A DNA stretch of 64,000 nucleotides. It comes from Prevotella sp. E2-28. Lineage in GTDB: Bacteria > Bacteroidota > Bacteroidia > Bacteroidales > Bacteroidaceae. Each line of letters begins with the position of its first letter. Positions within the stretch are counted from its first letter, which is position 1. Made by a program: the position numbers and the translations under genes. Of this stretch, positions 63,500 through 64,000 are shown piece by piece. The notes beneath the pieces are model-generated. The model was not told the origin of the DNA. It ran no database searches and saw only the letters and a list, made by a program, of their open reading frames with translations. Location: the NCBI RefSeq assembly GCF_022024055.1, contig NZ_CP091788.1, forward strand, positions 3,100,001 to 3,164,000, in the 5' to 3' direction.

Positions 63500-64000
63500 T
63501 CAAATATCTATGATTACGTTAAACGTGACCCCAAGATTGGACGTATCCTGAATACCATAACCAGGCACATACCACGTTTTCTCCATCTGTCCGTCGTTAT
63601 GACTCAGGCGATTACGATAACGGGCACTCCATCCCAGATGCAGCGGCCCCGCAATCTTCGCATCAATACCGAAGACTATTTCAGCCCAATGCTGCGAACA
63701 GGGTTCATCAACCACGCCATACGATGTATCCCATTGCCACACAGGGTCAGGAAATGGCTGTCGGTTTATATTAACCTTATAACTGGTATAGCCATAACGC
63801 AAACCAGCATAGATACGGTTAGGCGCGTGCTTATTCTTCATGATATTCACATCAACACCTAAACGGAAATAAGGCGCACTGGTCTTATACGTGATACCCG
63901 TCACCTCATCGTTCTGATGGTTAGCCCTACCAACACCCACCTCTAAGATAGGGAAATACTGATCATGCAGGTTTATACGCAGGGCACCCTCGTACTGTCC
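63500..64000 (-). CDS. DUF6048-type exported protein, 5' end outside the window (partial)
   Basis: The frame is open to the last base, giving 166 residues plus stop. The GTG near 63940 is internal, not the start, because in-frame coding sequence continues upstream (GQYEGALRINLHDQYFPILE). The strand-rich pattern with repeated aromatic residues (YAGLRYGYTSYKVNI, HLGWSARYRNRL, LGVTFNVIIDI) resembles a small outer-membrane barrel, as in DUF6048, a Bacteroidales family of unknown function. Its stop lies 5 nt before the apbE ATG, so the genes are co-transcribed. Confidence 0.75.
   Translation of the reverse strand, partial: GQYEGALRINLHDQYFPILEVGVGRANHQNDEVTGITYKTSAPYFRLGVDVNIMKNKHAPNRIYAGLRYGYTSYKVNINRQPFPDPVWQWDTSYGVVDEPCSQHWAEIVFGIDAKIAGPLHLGWSARYRNRLSHNDGQMEKTWYVPGYGIQDTSNLGVTFNVIIDI

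Overview
The window looks like a chromosomal segment of a Prevotella-type member of the Bacteroidales. Evidence seen in the sequence: more than a dozen promoters of the Bacteroidetes form (TTTG, 19-21 nt, TAnnTTTG), a SusC-type receptor start, Omp85 lipoprotein TamL next to TamB, DUF4827/DUF3836/DUF6048-type proteins, and A-rich ribosome entry regions instead of strong Shine-Dalgarno sites. No insertion sequence, integrase, prophage, rRNA operon or CRISPR array was seen. The two tRNA genes are tRNA-Ser(UGA) and an initiator-like tRNA-Met(CAU).

Layout. 1-11.6 kb: a starch/maltodextrin locus with a SusC-like receptor running off the left edge, a divergent LacI-family regulator, a sugar MFS transporter, MalQ, a GH97 glucosidase, a pullulanase-like lipoprotein and a SusA-like neopullulanase. 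Two near-identical palindromic operators serve three promoters at one fixed distance. 11.6-14.8 kb: two divergent GH43-like genes. 14.8-15.4 kb: a composite repeat element, found again at 40.2-40.5 kb. 15.4-27.6 kb: housekeeping genes (STAS-kinase fusion, OmpA lipoprotein, Der, MlaEF, LptB, trigger factor, ClpP, ClpX, RecQ). 27.7-32.7 kb: a tightly packed five-gene operon of exported proteins with no recognised overall function. 32.7-37.0 kb: tRNA-Ser, MutS2, a lytic transglycosylase and an SGNH hydrolase. 37.1-42.6 kb: an outer-membrane barrel with a Gly/Arg tail, the second composite element, then an ECF sigma factor, a probable anti-sigma factor and a lipoprotein. 42.7-52.2 kb: tRNA-Met, TetR, FabG, a pseudouridine synthase, TamB and TamL. 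52.3-60.0 kb: nucleotidyltransferase, DHH phosphoesterase, DUF4827 lipoprotein, a GlmM-type mutase and a large CotH/LTD protein. 60.0-64.0 kb: a candidate small RNA, DUF3836 protein, M15 peptidase, Crp-family regulator, ApbE and a DUF6048 gene cut by the right edge.

How the genes work together. In the starch locus, outer-membrane and periplasmic enzymes (pullulanase lipoprotein, SusA, GH97) would make maltose and glucose, the MFS protein would import them, and cytoplasmic MalQ would process them under the LacI-family regulator. TamB/TamL, MlaEF, LptB and the OmpA lipoprotein form an envelope-biogenesis background.

The strongest unexplained signals are the two composite intergenic elements (11-bp TTAACATA units in inverted arrays, followed by three 13-mers spaced exactly 22 bp apart), the candidate small RNA at about 60.1 kb with three regularly spaced boxes upstream, the fixed operator-to-promoter spacing of the LacI regulator, the five-gene exported operon, and the repeated use of short tandem DNA repeats as signal-peptide coding sequence.
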